Shown here: piece by piece, positions 8,499-16,161 of the stretch
How positions within the stretch are numbered: the stretch's first letter is position 1
How the letters are laid out: each line of letters starts with the position of its first letter
Origin: DASQYE01 sp036389315
GTDB lineage: Bacteria; Acidobacteriota; Blastocatellia; Pyrinomonadales; Pyrinomonadaceae
Direction: 5' to 3'
DNA length: 64,000 nt
Assembly (NCBI GenBank): GCA_036389315.1
Contig: DASVQF010000022.1
Location: forward strand, 1 to 64,000
Made by a program: the position numbers and the translations under genes
Notes under the pieces: generated by a model
Told to the model about the DNA's origin: nothing
The model's database searches: none
What the model saw: only the letters and a program-made list of their open reading frames with translations

Positions 8499-9097
8499 AG
8501 AGCCGCAGGGTAGCCGAAGGCTCGATCATCAGCGAAGCTCTCGTCCTGGCCTCTGCGAGCCCGCGCCGCCGAGAGATACTGCGGGCCGTCGCCTGGCCCT
8601 TTGAAAAGCTGGCCGTCACGATAGACGAGTCCATACGTGAAGGTGAAGGGGCCGTCGCTTATGTCGAGCGGCTGGCGCGCGAGAAGGCTGAGGCGGCGGC
8701 GGCGCGAACAGGCGCGGGCCGCCTGGTGCTCGGAGCCGACACGACAGTCGTCGTGGACGGCGAGATACTCGGCAAGCCCACGGACGAAGAGGATGCGCGC
8801 CGCATGCTGCGGCTACTCGGCGGTCGCTGGCACGAAGTCCTGACGGGCGTTGCCCTGGTGCGCAGCGGAGACGGGGGAGAGCGTCGCGTTGCCCATGAAA
8901 AGAGCCGCGTCCGCTTCGCCCAGATGTCCGAAGCCGAGATCGCTTGGTACGCACGCACGGGCGAGCCGCTCGACAAGGCCGGAGCTTATGCGGTACAGGG
9001 CCGCGCCGCCCTCTTCATAGAAGAGATCAGCGGCGATTACTGGAACGTCGTAGGGCTCCCCATACAGTTGGTCTATAAACTCGCGCGCGACATGTAG
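8471..9097 (+). CDS. maf: Maf-family nucleotide pyrophosphatase (dTTP/UTP type)
   Basis: House-cleaning enzyme that hydrolyses non-canonical or excess nucleoside triphosphates to monophosphates. Maf motifs are in order: LVLASASPRRREIL (phosphate-binding SxSPRR), VLGADTTVVVDGEILGKP, the RRMLRLLGGRWHEVLTGV block and GAYAVQGRAALFIEEISGDYWNVVGLPI. The chosen start gives about 20 residues ahead of the Maf core; a weak CGGAG lies just upstream. A strong hairpin terminator follows. Confidence 0.9.
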   Translation: MEKEPESQAKSRRVAEGSIISEALVLASASPRRREILRAVAWPFEKLAVTIDESIREGEGAVAYVERLAREKAEAAAARTGAGRLVLGADTTVVVDGEILGKPTDEEDARRMLRLLGGRWHEVLTGVALVRSGDGGERRVAHEKSRVRFAQMSEAEIAWYARTGEPLDKAGAYAVQGRAALFIEEISGDYWNVVGLPIQLVYKLARDM

Positions 9098-9146
9098 GCG
9101 AGCGTCGCCAGAGTTGGGAGCGCCGCTGGCGCGCGCCCGCAGGAGA

Positions 9147-9178
9147 AAAGGCCGCACCCAATCAGAGGCGCGGCCTTT
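9147..9178. terminator. Bidirectional terminator between maf and the TlpA-like gene
   Basis: A 9-bp perfect stem (AAAGGCCGC at 9147-9155 with its complement at 9170-9178) encloses a 14-nt loop. The A-rich and T-rich ends would serve both convergent genes. Confidence 0.7.
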
Positions 9179-9219
9179 CTTTGCCCGGTCAATAGAGCAC
9201 TGCGCTCTACCGCCAGTGC

Positions 9220-9780
9220 TTATTGATTCCTTTTCAAAAGCTCGTCCAGGGGCTTGGCCAGTTTCTCGCTGAGGTCGCCTTCCGGGTCTAGGCCGTTGAG
9301 GGGCTCGCCGTAGACTTCGCCCTTCTTGTCCAGAATGACGACGGCCGGAATCTGGTCAACGCCGAACTGCTTCGAGACTTTCGCATCAGGGTCTCGGAGC
9401 AAGGTCAGGTTGAGGTCGTACTTGCGTGCGAAAGCGCGCAGTTGATCGTCTGAGGCGTAATTGCGCGAGCCCTGCTTTTCCGAATCCGTGCTCACCCAGT
9501 AAACGATCACGCCATGCGCGCTGTAATCGTTTGCCAGCTTGCGCACGCCCTGCACCTGCTTGCGCATCAACGGAAGCCACGACGCGCCGATGGCGAGCAC
9601 GACGACCTGCCCGCGCACGTCGGCCGAAGAGACTGTCGTCCCGTCAATCGAGCGGAGCGAGAATTCTACGGGTGCGCTGGTGGCCTTTGCCACGCGGGGC
9701 GACGGCGTGAGGGCGACCACTCCCAGCACGATAGAGACGAGCGCGGCTACTGAAGACCTGCGACTCTTGGAAAACATCAT
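9220..9780 (-). CDS. Exported TlpA/thioredoxin-fold protein lacking the CxxC
   Basis: Thioredoxin-fold domain of the TlpA/AhpC-TSA type behind an N-terminal signal/anchor (SSVAALVSIVLGVVALTPSP). The domain reads VEFSLRSIDGTTVSSADVRGQVVVLAIGASWLPLMRKQ, where TlpA proteins normally have WCxxC. There is no cysteine anywhere in the protein. Later motifs are intact, including YWVSTDSEKQG and the cis-proline FGVDQIPAVVILDKKGEV. The start MMFSK is chosen for the TAAGGAG just upstream; the open frame extends to 9807. A redox-inactive chaperone or scaffold role is possible. Confidence 0.75.
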   Translation of the reverse strand: MMFSKSRRSSVAALVSIVLGVVALTPSPRVAKATSAPVEFSLRSIDGTTVSSADVRGQVVVLAIGASWLPLMRKQVQGVRKLANDYSAHGVIVYWVSTDSEKQGSRNYASDDQLRAFARKYDLNLTLLRDPDAKVSKQFGVDQIPAVVILDKKGEVYGEPLNGLDPEGDLSEKLAKPLDELLKRNQ

Positions 9781-9930
9781 TTTCTCCTTACTTTGAGCGC
9801 CCGGCACTGGCCGGCCGGTCTCGATTGACCTCAGCCAAAAGGGCCCGCAGCCGCGCGACTCAACCGAACGATTAGATGTGAGTCCGAACCATTCGGTTGG
9901 ACAACCGGGCCGCGCGCTCTCCCCGGAGGC

Positions 9931-10632
9931 TCACGGCTTACGGGAAGTGGCTGGGCGCGGGGGCGGCGCGACACCGAAAAGCTCCAGGTGCAGCGCACGG
10001 TAATCATCCCACGTATCCATGTCGCGCGCAACGTAAGGCGATGTGACTTCCACGCGCAAGACCTCTTCGCGGTGGGCCTCGAAGAGAGCGCGAAGTCCTC
10101 GCTCCCTGTCTAGCCCGAGCAGTTCGGCGCGAAAGCTTGCGTCGATCAGCACCGGATGGCCGCCGCGCCCCGAGTACTGCGGGACAATGAGGCGCGCGCC
10201 CGTGCGCCCGCGCTCTGTGAGCAGAAAACGGATCACTTCGGGAGGAATCGCGGGCTGGTCGCAGAGCGCAACCAAGATGGTCTCAACATCAGGGCTAAGC
10301 CTTTCGACGCCACGCGCGATTGAGGCCCCCATCTCGCTTTCGGCCTCGGCGTTAACGGCAAAGGTGAGGGGCAGATTCTTCAGCCGCTCCCGCATCTCCA
10401 TCCCGCGATGGCCCAGGACGACGACTATCGTCTCCACTCCGCCGTCAAAGAGATTTCCGATACAGGCTTCGATCACAGTCCGCCCGCCGAAGGGAAGCAG
10501 CGGCTTAAAAGCGCCCATCCGCCGCGAGCGTCCGGCAGCCAAAAGAATGGCGGCAGAAGAGGGATGAGGGACGCAGGGTGAGGGATGAAGATAAAGCCTT
10601 CGAGCAGTTAATCCGTCTTCCTCATCCCTCAT
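9931..10632 (-). CDS. MobA-like nucleotidyltransferase, probable molybdenum cofactor cytidylyltransferase
   Basis: NTP-transferase fold with the nucleotide-binding signature AAILLAAGRSRRMGAFKPLLPFGG, then GVETIVVVLGHRG and the metal-binding region ETILVALCDQPAIPPEVI, later YSGRGGHPVLID. This is the MocA/MobA-like group. It immediately follows the genes of a molybdenum hydroxylase, which needs the cytosine-dinucleotide form of Moco, so CTP:molybdopterin cytidylyltransferase is the likeliest activity. The ATG lies in a GGGATGA hairpin repeat 3 nt after the FAD-subunit stop. The first ~26 residues, before the family start, are repeat-encoded. Confidence 0.78.
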   Translation of the reverse strand: MRDEEDGLTARRLYLHPSPCVPHPSSAAILLAAGRSRRMGAFKPLLPFGGRTVIEACIGNLFDGGVETIVVVLGHRGMEMRERLKNLPLTFAVNAEAESEMGASIARGVERLSPDVETILVALCDQPAIPPEVIRFLLTERGRTGARLIVPQYSGRGGHPVLIDASFRAELLGLDRERGLRALFEAHREEVLRVEVTSPYVARDMDTWDDYRALHLELFGVAPPPRPATSRKP

Positions 10633-10645
10633 CCCTCATCCCTCA
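10556..10645. repeat. GGGATGA-type hairpin repeat, copy 2 (FAD subunit/mocA junction)
   Basis: Arms of AGGGATGAGGG and CATCCCTCATCCCT units surround a core containing AAAGCC and CGAGCAG. It contains the stop of the FAD-subunit gene and the start of the mocA-like gene. The 23 nt at 10559-10581 match 1767-1789 exactly. Confidence 0.75.
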
Positions 10646-11631
10646 GCCTGCGCTTGCAGTTCTTCGAGGGCGCGCAGGACGTAGGGGCGGGCCATCTGCT
10701 TGCGCCAGTTCATGATGAAGTCGGTGTTGTCGAGCGGGCGCGCTTTCAGATAACAGGCTTCGGCCGCCTGCTCCATCGTCTCGCGCTCCAGCCTGTGGCC
10801 GACGAGGGCGGCTGCGGCCTCCTTGACCTCGATTGGCGAAGGGGCTATGCCTCCGAGGATGAGGCGAGCGTCGGTGACCGTGCCGTCCTCGTCCATGCTC
10901 AGACGAGCCGCCACGCCAAGCACCGGAAAGTCGAACGCGCCGCGCCGCCGCAGCTTCTTATAGGTCGCGCGCCACCCTTCGGTGGGCGGCAGGTGCACGC
11001 TCGCCAGAAGCTCGTCCGGCCTCTTGCGCAGGTAATCAATCCCGTCGTCGTTGTAGAGCCCGGCGGCCTCGACCATGCGCTCGCCGAGCGTCGAGACGAG
11101 CCGCACGCGCGCCCCCATCGCCACCATTAAGGGAACCAGATCAGACGACTGCACGGCCCAGCACTTGGAGCTGCCCGGCGCTACCCAGCAGACTTCGCCA
11201 TCCTTCTTCATGCAGAAATTGATCCCACGCCGCCACTCATAGTTCTGGTCGTAATAATTGCAGCGCGTGTCGAGCAGCAGGTTGCCGCCAATCGTTCCCA
11301 TGTTGCGCAGCACGGGCGTCGAGATCGTCCGCGCCGCCGCCGCCACCATCGGGTAATCACGATTGATAACGCCGTCCTCACAAACATCCGTCAAAGAAAC
11401 GGACGCGCCTATCACAAGGCCGCTCCGGCCGTCGCCCCTGATCTCGTGCAGCTCTTTGAGCCGCGTCACGGAGATCACAGTCTTAGGCGTCTGCTGCCGC
11501 CTCTTCATATTCGGATAAAGGTCTGTGCCCCCGGCCACGAACTGCCCCTCCGGCCCGGCATCGCCCATCATCCTCACCGCGTCCCCGACCTCGCGCGGCA
11601 CGCGGTAAGTGAATTTCGGAAGTCTCATCAT
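10636..11631 (-). CDS. Molybdenum hydroxylase FAD subunit with extra [4Fe-4S] site (HcrB-like)
   Basis: Electron-transfer subunit of a xanthine-dehydrogenase-family enzyme, 331 residues. The CO-dehydrogenase-flavoprotein FAD motifs are present (FVAGGTDLYPNMK and NMGTIGGNLLLDTRC). Unlike most family members it has Cys at 124, 140, 148 and 157 (RCNYYDQN, NFCMKKDG, EVCW, SKCW). The 16/8/9 spacing equals that of the four Cys ligating the additional [4Fe-4S] cluster in the beta subunit of 4-hydroxybenzoyl-CoA reductase. The large and small subunit genes lie upstream, separated by a toxin-antitoxin pair. The true substrate is unknown. Confidence 0.88.
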   Translation of the reverse strand: MMRLPKFTYRVPREVGDAVRMMGDAGPEGQFVAGGTDLYPNMKRRQQTPKTVISVTRLKELHEIRGDGRSGLVIGASVSLTDVCEDGVINRDYPMVAAAARTISTPVLRNMGTIGGNLLLDTRCNYYDQNYEWRRGINFCMKKDGEVCWVAPGSSKCWAVQSSDLVPLMVAMGARVRLVSTLGERMVEAAGLYNDDGIDYLRKRPDELLASVHLPPTEGWRATYKKLRRRGAFDFPVLGVAARLSMDEDGTVTDARLILGGIAPSPIEVKEAAAALVGHRLERETMEQAAEACYLKARPLDNTDFIMNWRKQMARPYVLRALEELQAQAEG

Positions 11632-11705
11632 AACGGTCTTATTAGTTCCCTTGATCTATTAATATACATTCGCGTGCAGCATCTCCCTTAATAGTGAAGA
11701 ACGAA

Positions 11706-11924
11706 TCAGGCTCTCTTTCTTTCTTGAATCTTCAGTTCAGGGTGACGAGCGAGGAATCCGCCGCGCTTCATCTTGTAGCGCCCGGGCTTAAGAGTGTCCT
11801 CCTCTGCGATGCCTGCTGCCAGATCGCGCCGGTAATCTTCCTCGGTAATCTCTATGATTACGTTCTCGCCATCGTCTTCAACGACGGAGAAGACTAAGGG
11901 TCTATGCTTTTCATGATCGCTCAT
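11706..11924 (-). CDS. Putative antitoxin partner of the BrnT-like toxin
   Basis: 72-residue acidic/basic protein beginning MSDHEKHRPLVFSVV. It has a central EITEEDYRRDLAAGIAEEDTLKPGRYKMKRGG and a basic C-terminus. It does not show the usual BrnA helix-turn-helix pattern I would expect, so assignment rests on its position: its start overlaps the end of the BrnT-like gene by 14 nt, the typical toxin-first order of brnTA pairs. It lies inside the molybdenum hydroxylase operon, on the same strand. Confidence 0.55.
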   Translation of the reverse strand: MSDHEKHRPLVFSVVEDDGENVIIEITEEDYRRDLAAGIAEEDTLKPGRYKMKRGGFLARHPELKIQERKRA

Positions 11925-12183
11925 AATTCTCACGCTCCGCTTTATTGGCCCTTCTCGCCGAGACGATGCGTACTACATCGCCTGTCCGCTCTGCATAGAT
12001 GACGTACAGCACTCGCCTGCTCGACAGACCGATGATGAAAAAACGGTTCTCCTCATCTGAATGCTCCGGGTCATAGCCTTCGAGCGCATTCGGGTCATAG
12101 AAAACTTCCGTCGCTTCTCCGAAACTAACGCCGTGCTTCTCCAGATTGCTGATCGCCTTTTCATCATCCCACTCAAATCGCAC
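11911..12183 (-). CDS. BrnT-family toxin
   Basis: 90-residue protein beginning at a GTG (VRFEWDDEKAISNLEKHGVSF) with AAAGGA just upstream. The WDxxKxxxNxxKHGVSF opening, the FYDPNALEGYDPEHSDEENRFFIIGLSSRRVLYVIYAERTGDVVRIVSARRANKAERENY body and the RIVSAR end are hallmarks of BrnT, a RelE-fold RNase toxin. It is placed between the large-subunit and FAD-subunit genes of the hydroxylase, with a candidate antitoxin gene overlapping its end. An open frame upstream of the GTG exists but has no family similarity. Confidence 0.83.
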   Translation of the reverse strand: MRFEWDDEKAISNLEKHGVSFGEATEVFYDPNALEGYDPEHSDEENRFFIIGLSSRRVLYVIYAERTGDVVRIVSARRANKAERENYERS

Positions 12184-12194
12184 TGCTAATCCTT

Positions 12195-14645
12195 TTATGA
12201 ATGCACTGCGACGCGCGGCATCTCTCGTCCGTCGCCGCCTTCGTCGGGCGTCAAGACCTTGAGGGGGTCGGGCCACTCGACGGCGGGCACGGCTTTGGGG
12301 CCGAAGCGCCCTTCCTTGCCTTTGGCCTTGTCGCGCAGCGCCGCCAGCACTTTCTCGGGCGTGATCGGCACTTCGTCTACGCGCACGCCGACGGCATCGT
12401 AGACGGCGTTGGCGACTGCGGGCATGACGGGCAGGAGCGGCCCCTGGCCCACCTCTTTCGCGCCGAAGGGGCCGTTCGGGTCTGCGTCCTCTATGAGGTA
12501 GGTCTTAACGTCGCACATCTCAAGGGTCGTCGGGCTCTTGTATTCCAGAAGCGAGGGGAACTTGTGCACTACGTTGCGATTGGCGCGATAAGTCATCTCT
12601 TCCATCAGGGCTTCGCCCAATCCCATGTAGACGCCGCCCTCGACCTGGCCCATGACGAGCATGGGATTGATCGATTGTCCTATGTCGTGGCCGATCCAGA
12701 TGCGCTCTACGGTGACGAAGCCGGTCGAGGGGTCAACGTCCACCTCGGCAACGGCGGCAGAGTAGCTGTAGGCTGGCGATGGGCCCACGCCCGCGCCTTT
12801 AAATTTGCCGGGCGAGCGCGGCGGCGTGTATGAGCCGACTGTGCCGATGGTTCCGAACTTGGATTCGGCGAGCACGACGGCCTCGGCGAAGGTGACGCCC
12901 ACTTCGGGGTTCTCGACATCGAAGACGCGGCGCTCTGCGAAAGAGAGGTTCTCCGGGGGGACGGAGAGCTTTTCGGCGACGGCGCTTGCGAGAAGCTCGC
13001 GTGCGCGCTCGGCCGCTTGAAGCGCGGCGTTGCCGGTCATCAGCGTGACGCGACTCGAATAGCTGCCGAGGTCTACGGGCGTCAGGTCTGTGTCGGCGGT
13101 GACGACGCGGATGTCGAAGGGGTCTATGCCGAGGACTTCGGCGACGACGTAGGCGAGGACGGAATCCGAGCCCTGGCCGATGTCTGTCGAGCCGCATTGG
13201 ACGCGCACGCCGCCCTGGCGATCAAGCCCAAGCTGCACGCCCGAGTGCGGCATGTTGTTCCAGTAGATCGGCAGGCCAGCGCCGCAGATGTAAGAGCTGC
13301 ACGCGAGCCCAACGCCCTTGCCAAAAGGGAGCTTTCGGAACTTCTCTTTCCACCGCGAGCCTTCGACCACTTTCTCTATGCAGCGGCCGAGCCCCATGCT
13401 GCCAATGCGCAGGTAGTTGGCCGTCACCGAGTAAGGCTTGACCAGATGTTTCAGGCGCATCTCGGCCGGGTCTAGGCCGAGGGCTTCGGCGATCTTGTCC
13501 ATGTGGATTTCGAGGCCGAAGCGGGGCTGCGGCGTGCCGTGCCCGCGCTTGGGCCCACAGGGCGGCTTATTGGTAAAGACTCGCACGCCGCGAAAGCGAT
13601 AGCGCGGGACTTCGTAAGTGACGGTTTGCAGCGCCCCCGTGTAGAAAGTAGAGGCCACGCCATAAGAGCCGTACGCGCCGCCGTCCAGGTAAGAATCGAA
13701 GTCCATAGACGTGATCGCGCCGTCCTTTTTCACGCCGGTCTTAATCCGCATCAGCACAGGATGGCGGCCGCGATGACAGTAGAAGACCTCCTCGCGCGTC
13801 AGCGTGATCTTGACGGGACGGCCCGTGCGGCGCGCAAGCTCGCAGACGGCTACCTCGTGGTTGAAGGGGTCGCTCTTGCCGCCGAAGCCGCCGCCGTTCG
13901 GAGTGGCTATCACGCGGATGTGAGCGGCCGGCATCTCAAGGACTTTCGAGAGGGCGCGATGAACGTAGTGCGGCGTCTGCGTCGAAGACCAGAGCGTCAG
14001 CTTGCCGTCCGGATCGAAGTGCGCGACCGCCGCGTGCTGCTCCATAGGCAAGTGCGTGTTGCCTTCGTAGAAGAAGATGTCTTCGCGCACGAGGTCTGCT
14101 TCGGCAAACCCACGCTCCAGGTCGCCGAATTCGAGGTGGACTTTCTTATGAACGTTTCCGCCGTCCCCGTATTCATGTATGCGCGGCTCGTCAACCATCA
14201 GCGCCTCTTCGATATTGGTGATGGTTTGAAGCCGTTCGTACTCGACCTCGATCAGGTTGATGGCCTCAAAGGCCGTGTCTTCGTCTACGGCGGCGACGGC
14301 CGCGACGGGGTCGCCGATAAATCGCACCTTGTCTATCGAGAGCGTGTGCTCGTCCTGGCTGACGGGAAGGATGCCGTAAGGGATGGGGAGGTCTGGGCCC
14401 GTGATGACACAGAAGACGCCCGGCAACGCTTCTGCTTTTGAAGTATCTATGCGCTTGATGAGAGCGTGCGGCTCATGGCTGCGCAGGAGCTTGGCGTAGA
14501 GCATGCGCGGCAGCACTATGTCGTCGGCGAATTTAGTCTGCCCGGCGCACTTGCTGCGCGCGTCCACTTTGCGAAAGGGTTTGCCGACGACCTTCAGCGG
14601 CTCGCCCCTGCGGCCTCCCGTCCCGTTGCCACCGTTCTTACTCAT
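12195..14645 (-). CDS. Molybdenum hydroxylase large (molybdopterin-binding) subunit
   Basis: About 816 residues, carrying the Mo-pterin active site of a xanthine-dehydrogenase-family enzyme. Visible landmarks: KVVGKPFRKVDARSKCAGQTKFADDI near the start, THLPMEQHAAVA, the NGGGFGGKSDPFNHE glycine loop, GSTDIGQGSDSVLAYVVAEVLGI, GHDIGQSINPMLVMGQVEGGVYMGLGEAL and NGPFGAKEVGQGPLLPVMPAVANAV with the conserved catalytic Glu. The start at MSKNGG overlaps the small-subunit stop by 8 nt. With the [4Fe-4S]-bearing FAD subunit downstream, the closest characterised relative may be 4-hydroxybenzoyl-CoA reductase. Purine or aldehyde substrates cannot be excluded. Confidence 0.9.
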   Translation of the reverse strand: MSKNGGNGTGGRRGEPLKVVGKPFRKVDARSKCAGQTKFADDIVLPRMLYAKLLRSHEPHALIKRIDTSKAEALPGVFCVITGPDLPIPYGILPVSQDEHTLSIDKVRFIGDPVAAVAAVDEDTAFEAINLIEVEYERLQTITNIEEALMVDEPRIHEYGDGGNVHKKVHLEFGDLERGFAEADLVREDIFFYEGNTHLPMEQHAAVAHFDPDGKLTLWSSTQTPHYVHRALSKVLEMPAAHIRVIATPNGGGFGGKSDPFNHEVAVCELARRTGRPVKITLTREEVFYCHRGRHPVLMRIKTGVKKDGAITSMDFDSYLDGGAYGSYGVASTFYTGALQTVTYEVPRYRFRGVRVFTNKPPCGPKRGHGTPQPRFGLEIHMDKIAEALGLDPAEMRLKHLVKPYSVTANYLRIGSMGLGRCIEKVVEGSRWKEKFRKLPFGKGVGLACSSYICGAGLPIYWNNMPHSGVQLGLDRQGGVRVQCGSTDIGQGSDSVLAYVVAEVLGIDPFDIRVVTADTDLTPVDLGSYSSRVTLMTGNAALQAAERARELLASAVAEKLSVPPENLSFAERRVFDVENPEVGVTFAEAVVLAESKFGTIGTVGSYTPPRSPGKFKGAGVGPSPAYSYSAAVAEVDVDPSTGFVTVERIWIGHDIGQSINPMLVMGQVEGGVYMGLGEALMEEMTYRANRNVVHKFPSLLEYKSPTTLEMCDVKTYLIEDADPNGPFGAKEVGQGPLLPVMPAVANAVYDAVGVRVDEVPITPEKVLAALRDKAKGKEGRFGPKAVPAVEWPDPLKVLTPDEGGDGREMPRVAVHS

Positions 14646-15165
14646 AACCATAAACGCTCTCTTTGGGCAGCTCAAACTCTTCGCCGCGCAGGCGCGCAGC
14701 GGCCAGCTCCACCGCCTCGTAGATCTTAATATAGCCCGTGCAGCGACAGAGATTGCCGCTCAGAGCTTCTTTGATCTCGTCGCGCGAGGGGCGCGGGTTA
14801 TTCTTTAAAAGCTCAAGGGCTACGAGCAGGAAGCCGGGCGTGCAGTAGCCGCACTGGGCCGCGCCGAGGTCTGCGAAAGTCTCCTGCAAGGGGTGAAGCG
14901 TGGGCCCATCGCTCATGCCTTCGACGGTCTCAACAGCACGCTCCTCGACGTCGAGGCCGAGCACGAGGCAGGAAAGCACGCTGCGGCCGTCTAGAAGGAC
15001 TGCGCAAGTGCCGCACTCGCCAAGCTCGCAGCCGTGCTTTGTGCCCATCAGGCCGAGGTCTTCGCGCAAGACTTCCAGCAGCGTCTTGTGCGGCGCAAAG
15101 GCAGCCTCCACCGGCTCGCCGTTCAAGGTGAATTCGATATGAGCTTTCTGTTTTTTCTCTGCCAT
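14638..15165 (-). CDS. Molybdenum hydroxylase small [2Fe-2S] subunit
   Basis: 175 residues with two [2Fe-2S] domains. The plant-ferredoxin-type site uses Cys46, 51, 54 and 66 (GCELGECGTC ... SCLVLG). The helical domain uses Cys105, 108, 140 and 142 (QCGYCTPG ... LCRCTGY). These clusters pass electrons between Mo-pterin and the FAD subunit. It is the first gene of the hydroxylase operon and overlaps the large-subunit gene by 8 nt. A short hairpin repeat lies upstream, next to panC. Confidence 0.92.
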   Translation of the reverse strand: MAEKKQKAHIEFTLNGEPVEAAFAPHKTLLEVLREDLGLMGTKHGCELGECGTCAVLLDGRSVLSCLVLGLDVEERAVETVEGMSDGPTLHPLQETFADLGAAQCGYCTPGFLLVALELLKNNPRPSRDEIKEALSGNLCRCTGYIKIYEAVELAAARLRGEEFELPKESVYGYE

Positions 15166-15211
15166 TAATTGAATTTTAAGTGAAGATGGAGATTAGAGGA
15201 AATGCAGAAGG

Positions 15212-15262
15212 CGGAATGATGAATGAAAGATAAACTGCTTTTTATTCATCATTCATCATTAG
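15212..15262. repeat. ATGATGA-type hairpin repeat, copy 3
   Basis: Left arm AATGATGAATGAA and right arm TTCATCATTCATCATT flank a core with AAACTGCTTTTTA. It has the same design as the GGGATGA hairpins but different arm sequence. It lies between panC and the hydroxylase operon, at the end of panC. Confidence 0.6.
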
Positions 15263-16137
15263 TTCTTCGCTCCTCCGCCCTCCTTCTTGCGATTGAGCAC
15301 TATGTTGTCGATCAGGCGTGTCTTGCCGATGTAGGCGGCGACGGAGATGAGGACTGTGCGGTCGTCCAGCTTGTCGAGCTTTTCGAGCGTGTCTGCGTCC
15401 GTGATGCTGATGTAGTCTATGCGCGCGCGCGGCTCCGCTTCGATGGCCGAGCGCACGACGCCTGCCAGGCGCGAGCCGTTGCGCTCGCCGTCCTTGTAGA
15501 CCTGCTTGGCGTGCATCAGGGCTCGATAGATGACCTGCGCGGCGTCGTGCTCCTCGCCGTTCAGGTAAGTGTTCCGGGATGAGAGCGCCAGGCCGCGCTC
15601 TTCGCGCACGGTCGGCAGCACGACAATCTCCGTCTCGAAGGCCAGGTCGCGCACGAGCCTTTTGACGATCACGGTCTGCTGCGCGTCCTTCTGGCCGAAG
15701 AAGGCGAAGTCGGGCCGAACGATGTTCAGGAGGATGGTGACGACCGTGGCGACGCCGCGAAAGTGGCCGGGCCGAGACACGCCTTCCATCTGCTCGGACA
15801 AGCCTTCGACCGTGACGTAGGTCGAGAAGTTTTTCGGGTAAATCTCTTCGGCCGTCGGCGCGAAGATGTAATCGACGTTATAGTCGGTCAGGACGCCCGC
15901 GTCGTGCGTCAGGTCGCGCGGGTAGTTGGCGAAATCTTCGCCGGGCCCGAACTGCGTCGGATTGACGAAGACCGAGACGACCACCACGTCACACATGCGG
16001 CGGGCCTCGCGCACGAGGCTCAGGTGGCCCTCGTGAAGCGCGCCCATCGTCGGCACGAGCCCGATAGTCTTGTCCTGCTGGCGTCGCACCTTACGCGACA
16101 CTGAGCTCATGCGCTGACGGCGATTGATTATCTCCAT
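15259..16137 (-). CDS. panC: Pantoate--beta-alanine ligase
   Basis: Final step of pantothenate synthesis: pantoate, beta-alanine and ATP give pantothenate and AMP. Motifs: the nucleotide-binding PTMGALHEGHLSLV (HxGH), then VSVFVNPTQFGPGEDFANYPRDL, FFGQKDAQQTVIVKRLV and the late SSRNTYLNGEE, equivalent to the KMSKS-like loop. 292 residues is normal. It follows panB by ~24 nt on the same strand, so panB and panC are transcribed together. Confidence 0.95.
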   Translation of the reverse strand: MEIINRRQRMSSVSRKVRRQQDKTIGLVPTMGALHEGHLSLVREARRMCDVVVVSVFVNPTQFGPGEDFANYPRDLTHDAGVLTDYNVDYIFAPTAEEIYPKNFSTYVTVEGLSEQMEGVSRPGHFRGVATVVTILLNIVRPDFAFFGQKDAQQTVIVKRLVRDLAFETEIVVLPTVREERGLALSSRNTYLNGEEHDAAQVIYRALMHAKQVYKDGERNGSRLAGVVRSAIEAEPRARIDYISITDADTLEKLDKLDDRTVLISVAAYIGKTRLIDNIVLNRKKEGGGAKN

Positions 16138-16161
16138 AAAAAGAAGTGAACGGCCGCTCAG

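Noticed and set aside
13503..14441. 312-residue plus-strand frame, and others of similar kind at 2256-3320, 6364-7146 and 27420-29327
   Set aside because: Antisense or out-of-frame shadows of well-supported genes.
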